From Anaerostipes sp. (GTDB lineage Bacteria; Bacillota; Clostridia; Lachnospirales; Lachnospiraceae): DNA of 64,000 nt. Where the stretch lies: contig JAQWFL010000016.1 of the NCBI GenBank assembly GCA_028704435.1, forward strand, positions 1 through 64,000, written 5' to 3'. Positions 7,453-14,556 of the stretch are shown one piece after another. Both the position numbers and the translations under genes were made by a program. Within the stretch, counting starts at the first letter, position 1; every line of letters starts with the position of its first letter. The notes under the pieces are model-generated. The model did no database searches, was not told where the DNA came from, and saw nothing but the letters and a program-made list of their open reading frames with translations.

Positions 7453-8013
7453 ATGACAAATAGAGAATATGCGATTAAATCTTTTAAAGAAGTAACGATT
7501 CAAATGATGTCGCAAACAGAAGCGAAGCTGGATTGCCATACAGAGGACATGAAAAGACTTCTGACTTATTACAGTAAATTGGTAATTGAGAACAAACTTG
7601 TTTTGGAAGAACTGGAGCAGGAATGCCAGGAGAAGATAAATGCAGATATGGCATATGCCCTGCAATACTTAAATCAATATGATTATCGGCTGAATGTGGG
7701 GAAGCTGAAAGCGGAAATCAACAATATCATGATGATATATGGATTATCGGATATGATATATCGTGCATTGATTCTCTTGCAGTATTATACACCCAAAGGA
7801 CCGATGCATAGTGAAATTATCAGAGCCTGTTATTGTAGTCAGGTAAAGAAAGACAATATTGAATTGCAAATGGAACTGGGAATTAGCAGGAGCCTGTTCT
7901 ATAAGGAAAAGAAACAAGCATTAAGATGGATGGGATATTTCTTCTATGAGGTTGTGGTAGCACAGGCAAGCAGTGGGAGGTATAAACCATCGTTTGATAT
8001 GAGTGAGGAATAG
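7453..8013 (+). CDS. ArpU/sigma-like HTH protein, paralogue of 2384-2935
   Basis: A 186-residue protein, clearly the same family as 2384-2935 along its whole length (start YAIKSFKEV, middle YALQYLNQYDYR, end LGISRSLFYKEKKQALRWMGYFFYE). It begins directly after the stop of 7201 and is probably the last gene of the polymerase operon. The C-terminal HTH suggests a DNA-binding role. Pairing of one copy with a SARP-type promoter and the other with a damage cassette suggests a shared regulatory circuit. The actual target is unknown. Confidence 0.6.
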   Translation: MTNREYAIKSFKEVTIQMMSQTEAKLDCHTEDMKRLLTYYSKLVIENKLVLEELEQECQEKINADMAYALQYLNQYDYRLNVGKLKAEINNIMMIYGLSDMIYRALILLQYYTPKGPMHSEIIRACYCSQVKKDNIELQMELGISRSLFYKEKKQALRWMGYFFYEVVVAQASSGRYKPSFDMSEE

Positions 8014-8017
8014 AACC

Positions 8018-8120
8018 TGTGGACTTTTGCAATAAAAATGTGGACTTTCTATTATAAATTAAAGACTTTTCACCCTGTATTGTGGACACATTATAGACTT
8101 TTATCTGATAGACTTATTAT
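8018..8120 (+). promoter_or_regulatory. 21-bp-phased TGTGGACTTTT direct repeats
   Basis: The GAC of each repeat falls at 8022, 8043, 8064 and 8085, exactly 21 bp apart. Further copies are at 8096 (11 bp on) and 8111. The first two read TGTGGACTTT; the others TAAAGACTTTT, TGTGGACACA, TATAGACTTTT and GATAGACTTAT. A TATTAT -10 box lies at 8115-8120. The array starts five bases after the stop of 7453. It looks like a multi-site activator platform for a short transcript ending at 8211. Confidence 0.55.
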
Positions 8121-8126
8121 GCTGGG

Positions 8127-8211
8127 ATGAAAAGGCAAAGGGACAATTTAATAAAGAAAACTTACATAAGCTTCGGCGGGTAAAACCGCTGGGGCTTATT
8201 TTTTTGCCCTT
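8127..8211 (+). ncRNA. candidate short transcript driven by the 21-bp repeat array
   Basis: The interval between the TATTAT box and the terminator at 8165-8211 could make an RNA of about 85 nt. The only ORF inside (MKRQRDNLIKKTYISFGG) lacks a ribosome site and runs into the terminator. The alternative is that this is merely the 3' end of the upstream operon. Confidence 0.35.
8165..8211 (+). terminator. rho-independent terminator
   Basis: ATAAGCTTCGGCGG pairs with CCGCTGGGGCTTAT around a TAAAA loop, followed by TTTTTTTG. It isolates the polymerase operon from the sigma-like gene at 8354. Confidence 0.8.
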
Positions 8212-8303
8212 TTTTAGCTGATTTCGTCCAGCCAATACCCACGAAGCAGTGGCTTGGGTGGAAATAAGGAAGTCAGAAGATGAGGAAAGGCAGACCGCCA
8301 CCA

Positions 8304-8345
8304 CTTCCGAATTTGGAACTTGTTAGTTGGTTTTGAATTCGGAGG
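8304..8345 (+). promoter_or_regulatory. hairpin that would mask the ribosome site of gene 8354
   Basis: CTTCCGAATT (8304-8313) can pair with AATTCGGAGG (8336-8345), giving a 10-bp stem with one G-U pair. The GGAGG in the 3' arm is the Shine-Dalgarno of the GTG start at 8354. The fold would close translation until melted or displaced. Confidence 0.5.
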
Positions 8346-8353
8346 TAAAGAAA

Positions 8354-8812
8354 GTGGAAGAAAGAAAATACAATTTTTTAAACAAGACATTCAATGTTCA
8401 TTATGAAGGTGTCACAGAGGAAGAACTGAAAACATTATCCTATTATTATAGAAAAGAAGAATATCTGACAAAGGGGCAATATCATCGGATGAATACATTC
8501 CTATTTGGAGATGTAGCTACCGATCAGACAGAGATTACAGATTATCTTGAAGATGAAGATGCTCGTTTTGAACAGAGGGTTACAACAGAAATGCTTCTGA
8601 AGGAATTGTTTTCAGTTCTTAATGAAAAAGAGAAAACTGTGATAGAGGCGACGGTATTAAATGGTCATACGATGGAAACAGCAGGGAAACAACTCGGAGT
8701 AAGTACCAGGCAGGCGAAAAGGTACAAAAAGAGTGGTTTAGATAAACTGCTGATTCAGATTAAGAAGTTGGGTTTTGAGAATTATAATGAAGCAGTAGAG
8801 CAGCTACTGTAA
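8354..8812 (+). CDS. sigma-70-like HTH protein (module copy 1)
   Basis: A protein of 152 residues. Its C-terminal half resembles sigma region 4 (LNEKEKTVIEATVLNGHTMETAGKQLGVSTRQAKRYKKSGLDKLL). The N-terminal half resembles conjugative-element sigma-like proteins (YYRKEEYLTKGQYHRMNTFLFGD). The track starts at TTG 8327; GTG 8354 is seven bases after GGAGGT and is preferred. It is the first gene of a module repeated at 22.6 kb, where the equivalent gene is broken. I infer a specialised transcription initiator for mobile DNA. Confidence 0.75.
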   Translation: MEERKYNFLNKTFNVHYEGVTEEELKTLSYYYRKEEYLTKGQYHRMNTFLFGDVATDQTEITDYLEDEDARFEQRVTTEMLLKELFSVLNEKEKTVIEATVLNGHTMETAGKQLGVSTRQAKRYKKSGLDKLLIQIKKLGFENYNEAVEQLL

Positions 8813-8820
8813 ATAAAGGA

Positions 8821-8856
8821 GGGACTTCCTATATAGTTGTAGGAGGTCCCTTGTCT
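8821..8856. terminator. hairpin between convergent genes of module copy 1
   Basis: GGGACTTCCT and AGGAGGTCCC form a 10-bp stem followed by TTGTCTTGTT. It serves the sigma-like gene and lies at the end of the convergent membrane-protein gene. An equivalent hairpin occurs in copy 2 at 23139-23177. Confidence 0.75.
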
Positions 8857-8858
8857 TG

Positions 8859-9182
8859 TTAAACAATCAGTTTCTTTAGGGATTTTATTACTGTTGGACT
8901 CATAGTTGTAATTCCCATAATAGAAATGGACAAAAATGCAAAAATTACTATACTATTATACTCTTCTCGGACATATTGGGTAAAGTTCTGATCCATTGCA
9001 TCTAATTTCTCAGAAGTATTTAAATCAGTTGCATTTTCAATCAAATGATTTTTCTTATCATATTTATTTTTGGATACGTCATTCAATTTATTAACGGTAT
9101 CAGTTAGTTTTTTAGAAACAGCATCTGATTGTAAATTGTAAAAAGTTACATTATTTGATTCGGTTGTAATTGGGTTTGGCAT
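8859..9182 (-). CDS. small tail-anchored membrane protein (module copy 1)
   Basis: A protein of 107 residues starting at ATG 9182 after AAGGAGGAACAAT. A polar, Asn/Lys-rich helical region carries VSKKLTDTVNKLNDVSKNKYDKK. One hydrophobic segment lies near residues 78-97 (IVIFAFLSISIMGITTM), followed by a short basic tail, so the bulk should face the cytoplasm. The copy at 23188-23502 is closely similar along its length. It is divergent from the HTH gene at 9333. I recognise no family. A small toxin-like or signalling membrane protein is possible but unproven. Confidence 0.65.
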   Translation of the reverse strand: MPNPITTESNNVTFYNLQSDAVSKKLTDTVNKLNDVSKNKYDKKNHLIENATDLNTSEKLDAMDQNFTQYVREEYNSIVIFAFLSISIMGITTMSPTVIKSLKKLIV

Positions 9183-9212
9183 ATTGTTCCTCCTTTTGCT
9201 GGACAATGGTAA

Positions 9213-9324
9213 TTGACATTTGTTTTTTCTGGTCTTATCATACAACTATAGAAAAGACATATCAATCTGTGAAAGTGTCTGTTTTAAACAGCGCATGTGA
9301 TGTAAAAGACATATTTATCTGTGA
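9213..9324 (+). promoter_or_regulatory. promoter with twin 21-bp operators (module copy 1)
   Basis: TTGACA (9213-9218), 17 bp, then TATCAT (9236-9241) drive the HTH gene. Two direct repeats follow, AAAAGACATAT-TCA-ATCTGTGA at 9252-9272 and AAAAGACATAT-TTA-TCTGTGA-like at 9304-9324. They are 52 bp apart, and the second overlaps the ribosome site. The same promoter and 52-bp spacing recur in copy 2. Confidence 0.65.
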
Positions 9325-9332
9325 GGTGGATT

Positions 9333-10145
9333 ATGGGATTTCAGTATTTAGATAATGAAAGTATAGAAAAATTCAATTGTAGATTATGGAATTTAATGAG
9401 AAAGAAAAAAATAGAGAAAGCAAAAGATTTGGCATATAAGTTGTACAATGCAGGATATGACCTGGTTACTAAAAACGAAGAAGACTTTGATGGAGAAATT
9501 GCTGTAAATAATATTGCAAAAAGGATTCAGGTGCACCTAAATTCAGAAGATATACAAAAACTCCAGAGCAGATTTATAATGGCTTATTGTGATTTTTTTG
9601 GCTGTTCAGCAGATTATCTGTTAGGAAGAACATTAATCGAAAGTAATAATCCTGATACAAAGCATTTTTGCGAGGTAACAGGGTTATCAGAGAAAGCCAC
9701 TAAAAGAATGATAGAAGAATTACCTAGTGATATAAAAGCTGATTTAATGGGCTTTTGGTCTGATATGTTAGATAGTAATATATTTTACGAGCTGCCATAT
9801 GAATATCATAAAATGTGTTATGAACTAGGACAATATTACACTGCACATAATAGGATAGATGAAATCAATAAGGCCTCAAGAGAGATGTCAGATTCAGAAG
9901 TCTTTGTGTCCACCTGGAGAACGATGATGGAAGATAATTATTTAAAAGAAGCAGAACCACATGCGGGCGCATATTATCTGCATATGAATAATATCCTCAA
10001 TAATATGACGGAGTATCTTGAACTGTTTGCAAAAAAGTACATTGAGACTAATCAAAGAGAAATAGATGGTTATTTCTTTGAAAAACTTCATGAAAAAATG
10101 GAAAAAGTAAGATGGAGCTTTAGTGAACAAATTGATGAAAAATAG
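9333..10145 (+). CDS. HTH regulator-like protein (module copy 1)
   Basis: A protein of 270 residues. An expanded XRE-like domain fills the first about 95 residues: helix RLWNLMRKKKIEKAKDLA, an acidic insertion, then the typical end FFGCSADYLLGRT. The remaining 170 residues are helical and unassigned (FCEVTGLSEKATKRMIEELP, EPHAGAYYLHMNNILNNM). ATG 9333 after GAGGTGG is chosen over GTG 9321. It is strongly similar to 23649-24440. The operator overlapping its ribosome site suggests autorepression. Confidence 0.7.
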   Translation: MGFQYLDNESIEKFNCRLWNLMRKKKIEKAKDLAYKLYNAGYDLVTKNEEDFDGEIAVNNIAKRIQVHLNSEDIQKLQSRFIMAYCDFFGCSADYLLGRTLIESNNPDTKHFCEVTGLSEKATKRMIEELPSDIKADLMGFWSDMLDSNIFYELPYEYHKMCYELGQYYTAHNRIDEINKASREMSDSEVFVSTWRTMMEDNYLKEAEPHAGAYYLHMNNILNNMTEYLELFAKKYIETNQREIDGYFFEKLHEKMEKVRWSFSEQIDEK

Positions 10146-10263
10146 AAGAGATTTATGGTTATCATAAGTTCCGTTTCATGATAGAATAAGAAGGTAGCCA
10201 ATACGGCAATGATTTAAGCAACTGAGAAGCTTGAAACATGGAATGAAAACTAAAAACCTCCTA

Positions 10264-10292
10264 TTGACAAAAAGTACCCAATAAGGTACAAT
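10264..10292 (+). promoter_or_regulatory. promoter with GTACC/GGTAC palindromic operator
   Basis: TTGACA (10264-10269), a 17-bp spacer and TACAAT (10287-10292). The palindrome GTACC-CAATAA-GGTAC (10274-10289) spans the spacer and enters the -10 box. This is the expected layout for autorepression by the XRE protein at 10324. Confidence 0.75.
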
Positions 10293-10323
10293 ACAAATGT
10301 AGGAAACGACAGGAGATGAATAT

Positions 10324-10590
10324 ATGGGAAATACAAATAATCCATTAGAAGATCTTCAGCTGTTAACTCGTGACAATGTGATCGAAAAATATCTTGAAGT
10401 TAGAAAAGAGAAAGATATAACACAGGCAGCATTGGCAAAAACCGCAAAGATTTCTCGCCCGAATGTAGCAAGATTTGAAAGTGGAGAATATAATCCAACT
10501 TTAGGTTACTTGGTCAAATTGGCATATGCTATGGACATGGAACTTGACATCAGACTGGTTGAGAGAACAGCTGCGGAAAAGAAACAATGA
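10324..10590 (+). CDS. XRE-family regulator, HigA-antitoxin-like
   Basis: A protein of 88 residues: a helical lead (LEDLQLLTRDNVIEKYLEVRKEKDIT) and a compact HTH (QAALAKTAKISRPNVARFESGEYNPTLGYLVKLAYAM) ending in a basic tail. The arrangement matches HigA-type antitoxins, but no toxin gene is adjacent, so it is solitary here. AGGAG precedes the ATG, and its promoter holds a palindrome. Confidence 0.8.
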   Translation: MGNTNNPLEDLQLLTRDNVIEKYLEVRKEKDITQAALAKTAKISRPNVARFESGEYNPTLGYLVKLAYAMDMELDIRLVERTAAEKKQ

Positions 10591-10753
10591 AAAATGAGGG
10601 AAATCCAAATGGAGTTTTTTTGGAGTTTAAAACCTTATTTTTACCAAGAAATACACGAAATTCATGCTAAATTATGAAATAAATAACGCTATATGCGTTG
10701 AAAAGAGGCGATACGGTACGGTATCCGCTGAGGAGTTCGAATAACGGATAAAA

Positions 10754-10790
10754 AACCTCGGATGCCCGTTTTATGCGGGTTTCCGAGGTT
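10754..10790 (-). terminator. terminator of the EcsC-like gene
   Basis: AACCTCGGA and its complement TCCGAGGTT flank an inner CCCG/CGGG stem. On the minus strand the hairpin ends in a run of six Ts, so it terminates the xre-dhfr-ecsC transcript. The 10591-10753 stretch also holds a small GCGATAC/GTATCCGC hairpin at 10708-10728 and no gene. Confidence 0.8.
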
Positions 10791-10819
10791 CCTTTATGCC
10801 CAATGGCTCTACTTTGACT

Positions 10820-11542
10820 CTATTTAATAAAGTCGGTTGAATTTATGTCTGATTCAACAATAGGTATTTCTTCGCCTTTTGGTGTACTTTTATTTGGTGC
10901 ATCTGAAGGCATTTCTTTTTTTATGAAAATAGTATATGCATTTCGGGCTATTATGTTGGTAGAGCCAATGTCTATTGCGCCACCAATAATACCACCTGCA
11001 ACAGGTACTAATTTTACAAGATTTACTGCGCCTTTTGTTCCAAATCTAGTTATAAGCCTGAACCCTACTTTTTGATTGATTGAAGTCAAAACCTTTCCAG
11101 GTACTTTATTTATTGCTGAAATCGCAATTTTTTCACCTACTTTGATACCAGTTTGTTTCAGAACATCTGCAATGGCTGAACCAGTTAAGCAGGCATATGC
11201 CAGTGTTTGTACTTGATCAGATTGAATATCAAAATCGCCCATATATGCAATAGCTGCCACCATACGAAGCTGTACATACAGGACACTGCTTACGTTTGCT
11301 GGGATTGCAACAGGTAATGTAATTATGCCACCTAATCCTGTAATAAACCCAGAAGTACCGCATTTGGCAATTTGATATTTTGTCAATTCTTTTGCAGCTT
11401 TTTTAGGGGAATTGTTTTTAAGCAGATAATCATTTGCAAGTGCATCAACAGGCTTGCTGACTTTAGGAATACCGTTTAATACTTTTCCATATAGTTCATC
11501 AAGAACGGTTACCATTTGTTTTTCATCTAATTTTTGTTTCAC
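10820..11542 (-). CDS. EcsC-family protein
   Basis: A protein of about 240 residues. The EcsC signature is clear: GTSGFITGLGGIITLPVAIPANVSSVLYVQLRMVAAIAYMGDFD, followed by a glycine-rich hydrophobic segment (LVPVAGGIIGGAIDIGSTNIIARNAY) likely to contact membrane. The biochemical role of the family is unknown. I prefer GTG 11542 because TGGAGG lies nine bases upstream; the track's ATG 11560 overlaps that site. It is the last gene of a minus-strand operon after the XRE repressor and DHFR, so it looks like element cargo. Confidence 0.75.
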   Translation of the reverse strand: MKQKLDEKQMVTVLDELYGKVLNGIPKVSKPVDALANDYLLKNNSPKKAAKELTKYQIAKCGTSGFITGLGGIITLPVAIPANVSSVLYVQLRMVAAIAYMGDFDIQSDQVQTLAYACLTGSAIADVLKQTGIKVGEKIAISAINKVPGKVLTSINQKVGFRLITRFGTKGAVNLVKLVPVAGGIIGGAIDIGSTNIIARNAYTIFIKKEMPSDAPNKSTPKGEEIPIVESDINSTDFIK

Positions 11543-11633
11543 TGTTATTTTCCTCCACATAAAATAATGATTACAAAATAGGAATTGTAATTTTCACGAG
11601 TACCAATTTGATTATGACATTAAAAATAGATGA

Positions 11634-12101
11634 TTACTTTCTGTTGTATGTGACATAAGTATAAGATGGTTCTTCATAAAACGTGTTTATTATTTCTTTA
11701 GAAAATGCATCCTCTGAAAAATCTGGAAAGTAAGTATCACCTTTTATTTCCGCATCAATTTCTGTTACATACATTTTTTCAACTAATGGTAAAGCTTCTT
11801 CATACAAGCGAGCACCCCCAGAAATGTAAATATCATTGTCACCAGCCATTTGTATTGCTTCATTCAATGATGTCGCTGTTAGACAATTATCATCATCAAA
11901 ATTTTTTGTGGTTGATACTACAATTGTGGTTCTATTAGGTAATGGTCTACCTATTTCTTCGTAAGAACGTCTTCCCATAATTACTACATTTCCAGTAGTC
12001 AATTCTTTGAACCTTTTCTGCTCACCCTTAATTTTCCAAGGAATGCAGCCTTTATTGCCAATTACTTGATTTTTTGCATATGCAACAATTAGTGCAATCA
12101 T
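11634..12101 (-). CDS. dihydrofolate reductase, trimethoprim-resistant type (DfrF-like)
   Basis: A 155-residue DHFR, reducing dihydrofolate with NADPH. The motifs are all present: MIALIVAYAKNQVIG, IPWKIKGEQKRF, VVIMGRRSYEEIGRPLPNR, and ISGGARLYEEAL. The acidic active-site residue lies in KGEQ, the form seen in DfrF and other transferable resistant enzymes rather than the usual chromosomal one. A strong AGGAGGT precedes the ATG. It is located between the repressor and EcsC gene of a mobilizable element. Resistance is inferred from motif and context only. Confidence 0.85.
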   Translation of the reverse strand: MIALIVAYAKNQVIGNKGCIPWKIKGEQKRFKELTTGNVVIMGRRSYEEIGRPLPNRTTIVVSTTKNFDDDNCLTATSLNEAIQMAGDNDIYISGGARLYEEALPLVEKMYVTEIDAEIKGDTYFPDFSEDAFSKEIINTFYEEPSYTYVTYNRK

Positions 12102-12124
12102 TTTCTACCTCCTGTAACATACTC

Positions 12125-12610
12125 TTATTTGTTTTCGTTTCTTCGGGTTCTCAGAGCTTTTGTTGTCTGTTCGGCAGACAAACGCGGATAGCTTTGCTTC
12201 CACTCATTGTAATAAGCCATAGCTTCTGTTAATTTATCTGGCGAAACATCTTGTACTTTCTGATATTCTTTAGACCACGATTCCAGATTGTTGGAAGCAG
12301 TGGAAAATCTATCTTTAAATTTCAAATAAAATTGTCCATCTACTTCAGCAGGAATAAGCCCATATTCTTCTTCTAAATAAAATAATGCATGCATGACTCC
12401 AACATAAGAATCCAAATTGGGGTTGGATAGGGCAAATGGACTAACATCTAATGCCAATGCAATCTTTTTAATCTGTTTATCAGAAGGGGTTCTATTTCCT
12501 AATTCATAGTTTCTTATTGCTGGTTCACTCATTCCAGCACGTATAGCTACTTCTTTTTGAGAAAGGTTCTTCTCAAGTCGATATTTCTTTATCTTTTCAC
12601 CTATTGTCAT
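12125..12610 (-). CDS. XRE-family repressor of the mobilizable element
   Basis: A protein of 161 residues: HTH in residues 3-60 (IGEKIKKYRLEKNLSQKEVAIRAGMSEPAIRNYELGNRTPS) and a helical C-terminal region ending in a basic tail. It is divergent from the excisionase and integrase genes. Three GTTC-N6-GAAC operators lie in the shared spacer. It leads a minus-strand operon with DHFR and EcsC. I infer control of excision and of its own operon. Confidence 0.85.
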   Translation of the reverse strand: MTIGEKIKKYRLEKNLSQKEVAIRAGMSEPAIRNYELGNRTPSDKQIKKIALALDVSPFALSNPNLDSYVGVMHALFYLEEEYGLIPAEVDGQFYLKFKDRFSTASNNLESWSKEYQKVQDVSPDKLTEAMAYYNEWKQSYPRLSAEQTTKALRTRRNENK

Positions 12611-12683
12611 GGATAACTCCTCCTACTTCAAAGTAGATAAATAAAAACATTATGTGTATCTGAAAACAATTATATCACATACC

Positions 12684-12762
12684 GTTCAGAAATGAAACGA
12701 AAACTATTGACGGTTCACAAACGAACTGATAAGATAAAAACACAAACAGTTCGAAATCGAAC
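12684..12762 (+). promoter_or_regulatory. xis-int promoter with three GTTC-N6-GAAC operators
   Basis: TTGACG (12707-12712), 17 bp and TAAGAT (12730-12735) form the promoter. Dyads lie at 12684-12697 (right arm GAAA), 12713-12726 and 12749-12762. The middle dyad sits wholly inside the spacer. This is a typical phage/ICE repressor control region, matching the divergent XRE gene. Confidence 0.85.
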
Positions 12763-12783
12763 TGAAAAGAGAGGAGGATGAAT

Positions 12784-12975
12784 ATGGAGGATACGATGAA
12801 AATGTATGTCACCGCAGACGAAGTTGCAGAATTGCTTGGAGTATCCAGAGGTTATGCCTATAAGGTGATTCGGGGGCTGAATGACGAATTGAAAGCACAA
12901 GGGTTCAGAGTGATTTCGGGGAAAGTTCCTACAAAATATTTTCAAGAAAAATTTTATGGAATGGTACTTGCGTAA
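12784..12975 (+). CDS. excisionase-like HTH protein
   Basis: A protein of 63 residues with a MerR/excisionase-type HTH (YVTADEVAELLGVSRGYAYKVIRGLNDEL). ATG 12784 is six bases after GAGGAGG; the track's ATG 12778 touches the ribosome site. It is directly followed by the integrase, the usual xis-int order. It would bend DNA at the att sites during excision. The ribosome-site region AAAAGAGAGGA is exactly complementary to the C-rich stretch of the three repeated sRNAs. Confidence 0.75.
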   Translation: MEDTMKMYVTADEVAELLGVSRGYAYKVIRGLNDELKAQGFRVISGKVPTKYFQEKFYGMVLA

Positions 12976-13002
12976 TAATGCTAACGGAGAGGAGATGATA
13001 GG

Positions 13003-14061
13003 ATGCCAGCTTCAAGAGATGGTAAGTTGTGGCGTAGCCAGTTCTATTATGAGGACTGGCAGGGAGTACGCCATAAAAAGAACAAAAGGGGCTTCAAGAC
13101 CAAAGGAGAAGCCGAAGAATGGGAAAGGAATTTCCGACAGCAACAGCAGAAAGATTTAGATATCAACTTTGAAAATTTTGTGGAGATTTATTTTGAAGAT
13201 ATGGAAAATCGTCTGCGAGAAAGCACAATTATCAATAAACGATATGTGTTTGATTTGAAAGTAACGCCCTATTTCAAAAATAAGAAAATGTATGAGATTA
13301 AGACTGCAGATGTTAGAGCGTGGCAGAATTTGTTGATGAAAAAGGGCTATGCGCCAACATATCTCAAGAGCATCAATAATCAGTTAGCGGCACTTTTCAA
13401 TTATGCAGTGAAGTATTATGACTTGAGAGATAATCCTTGCAGAAAAGCAGGGAGTATCGGGAAGAGTAGGGCGGATGAAATGGAGTTTTGGACAAAGCAG
13501 GAATTCAAGGAGTTTTTGCCGTCTATGGATGGTAAACCAGAAGCAAGAATGGCGTTTCTCATTTTGTATTGGACAGGCATGAGGATAGGCGAATTGCTGG
13601 CACTCACGTATGAGGACGTTGACTTAGAAAAACGAATAATCACAATTAGCAAGTCATTTCAGCGTATCAAGGGTAAAGATATGGTGACACCGCCTAAGAC
13701 ACCAAAGAGCAACCGTAAAGTGACAATACCATCATTTCTGGTGGAGGAATTAAAGGAATATTGTAGCGTTCTGTATGGTATCACTGCAAAGGAAAGAATG
13801 TTTCGTTTTACAAAATCTTTTATGGAACATGAGATTGTAAGAGGGATAAAGGAAACTGGTGTGAAGCGTATTCGCTTGCATGATCTTAGGCATTCACACG
13901 CTTCATTGCTTGTGGAGATGGGTTTTCAGCCATTGGCAATCGCAGATCGATTGAGGCACGAGAAAATTGAAACAACATTGAGCACTTATTCACATTTATA
14001 CCCAAACAAACAGGCAGAATTGGCAGAACGATTGGAGCTTGCCAATGGAGAGGAGGACTAA
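13003..14061 (+). CDS. tyrosine-type site-specific integrase
   Basis: A complete protein of 352 residues: an N-terminal AP2-like arm-binding part (KLWRSQFYYEDWQGVRHKKNKRGF), a SAM-like core-binding domain (ENFVEIYFEDMENR) and a C-terminal catalytic domain. The active-site set is intact: Arg in TGMRIGEL, HDLRH, RLRHEK, and the nucleophile in STYSHLYP. It integrates and excises the mobilizable element with the excisionase 27 bp upstream. It lies three bases before the MobC-like gene. Confidence 0.95.
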   Translation: MPASRDGKLWRSQFYYEDWQGVRHKKNKRGFKTKGEAEEWERNFRQQQQKDLDINFENFVEIYFEDMENRLRESTIINKRYVFDLKVTPYFKNKKMYEIKTADVRAWQNLLMKKGYAPTYLKSINNQLAALFNYAVKYYDLRDNPCRKAGSIGKSRADEMEFWTKQEFKEFLPSMDGKPEARMAFLILYWTGMRIGELLALTYEDVDLEKRIITISKSFQRIKGKDMVTPPKTPKSNRKVTIPSFLVEELKEYCSVLYGITAKERMFRFTKSFMEHEIVRGIKETGVKRIRLHDLRHSHASLLVEMGFQPLAIADRLRHEKIETTLSTYSHLYPNKQAELAERLELANGEED

Positions 14062-14063
14062 CC

Positions 14064-14453
14064 ATGAGTGGAGTTCATAAATATCCTACAATCAGCTTTC
14101 GCATATCTCCGAGAGAACGAGATGAAATAGAAGCAAAGATTATAGCAAGTGGAATGACAAAGAAAGATTATTTTGTCCGTTCCTGCATTTATAACAGAGT
14201 ATGCGTAGTGGGGAAGAAAGAACTGATTTATAAGCTGGTAGAAGAATTAAAGAATATGCAAATCAATATTTCAGATGTGGTAAGTCAATTTGAACAGCAG
14301 GAAATTTTATTATCAGACGAGGGATTGGAGCAGATGCGAAATGATTGTCTGGATATACTGAAAGCTATTTTATGGATGTTAGACGGAGCAAAATATCTCT
14401 GGCAGGGTACAGAGAATACCAAAGAAAAAAGTCCTGACAGCGGTAACTGTTAG
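14064..14453 (+). CDS. MobC-like mobilization accessory protein
   Basis: A protein of 129 residues. The start PTISFRISPRERDEIEAKIIASGMTKKDYFVRSCI is a ribbon-helix-helix domain as in MobC relaxosome proteins. A helical region and a polar tail follow. GAGGAGG sits just ahead of the ATG, inside the integrase 3' end. It likely binds oriT and helps the relaxase. Confidence 0.75.
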   Translation: MSGVHKYPTISFRISPRERDEIEAKIIASGMTKKDYFVRSCIYNRVCVVGKKELIYKLVEELKNMQINISDVVSQFEQQEILLSDEGLEQMRNDCLDILKAILWMLDGAKYLWQGTENTKEKSPDSGNC

Positions 14454-14458
14454 GACTT
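14429..14458 (+). terminator. hairpin at the end of the MobC-like gene
   Basis: AAGTCCTGACAG and CTGTTAGGACTT form an 11-12 bp stem overlapping the stop codon. No T-run follows, so it could be an attenuator or an mRNA-stability element instead. Confidence 0.4.
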
Positions 14459-14556
14459 CTGATAACTGGTAAATCTCTGTTATCTATGTATTCACAAGAT
14501 AAGTATAGCAGAGGTTTTCCAGAGTATCAATTACGAAAATACGAATGGAGGACTTT

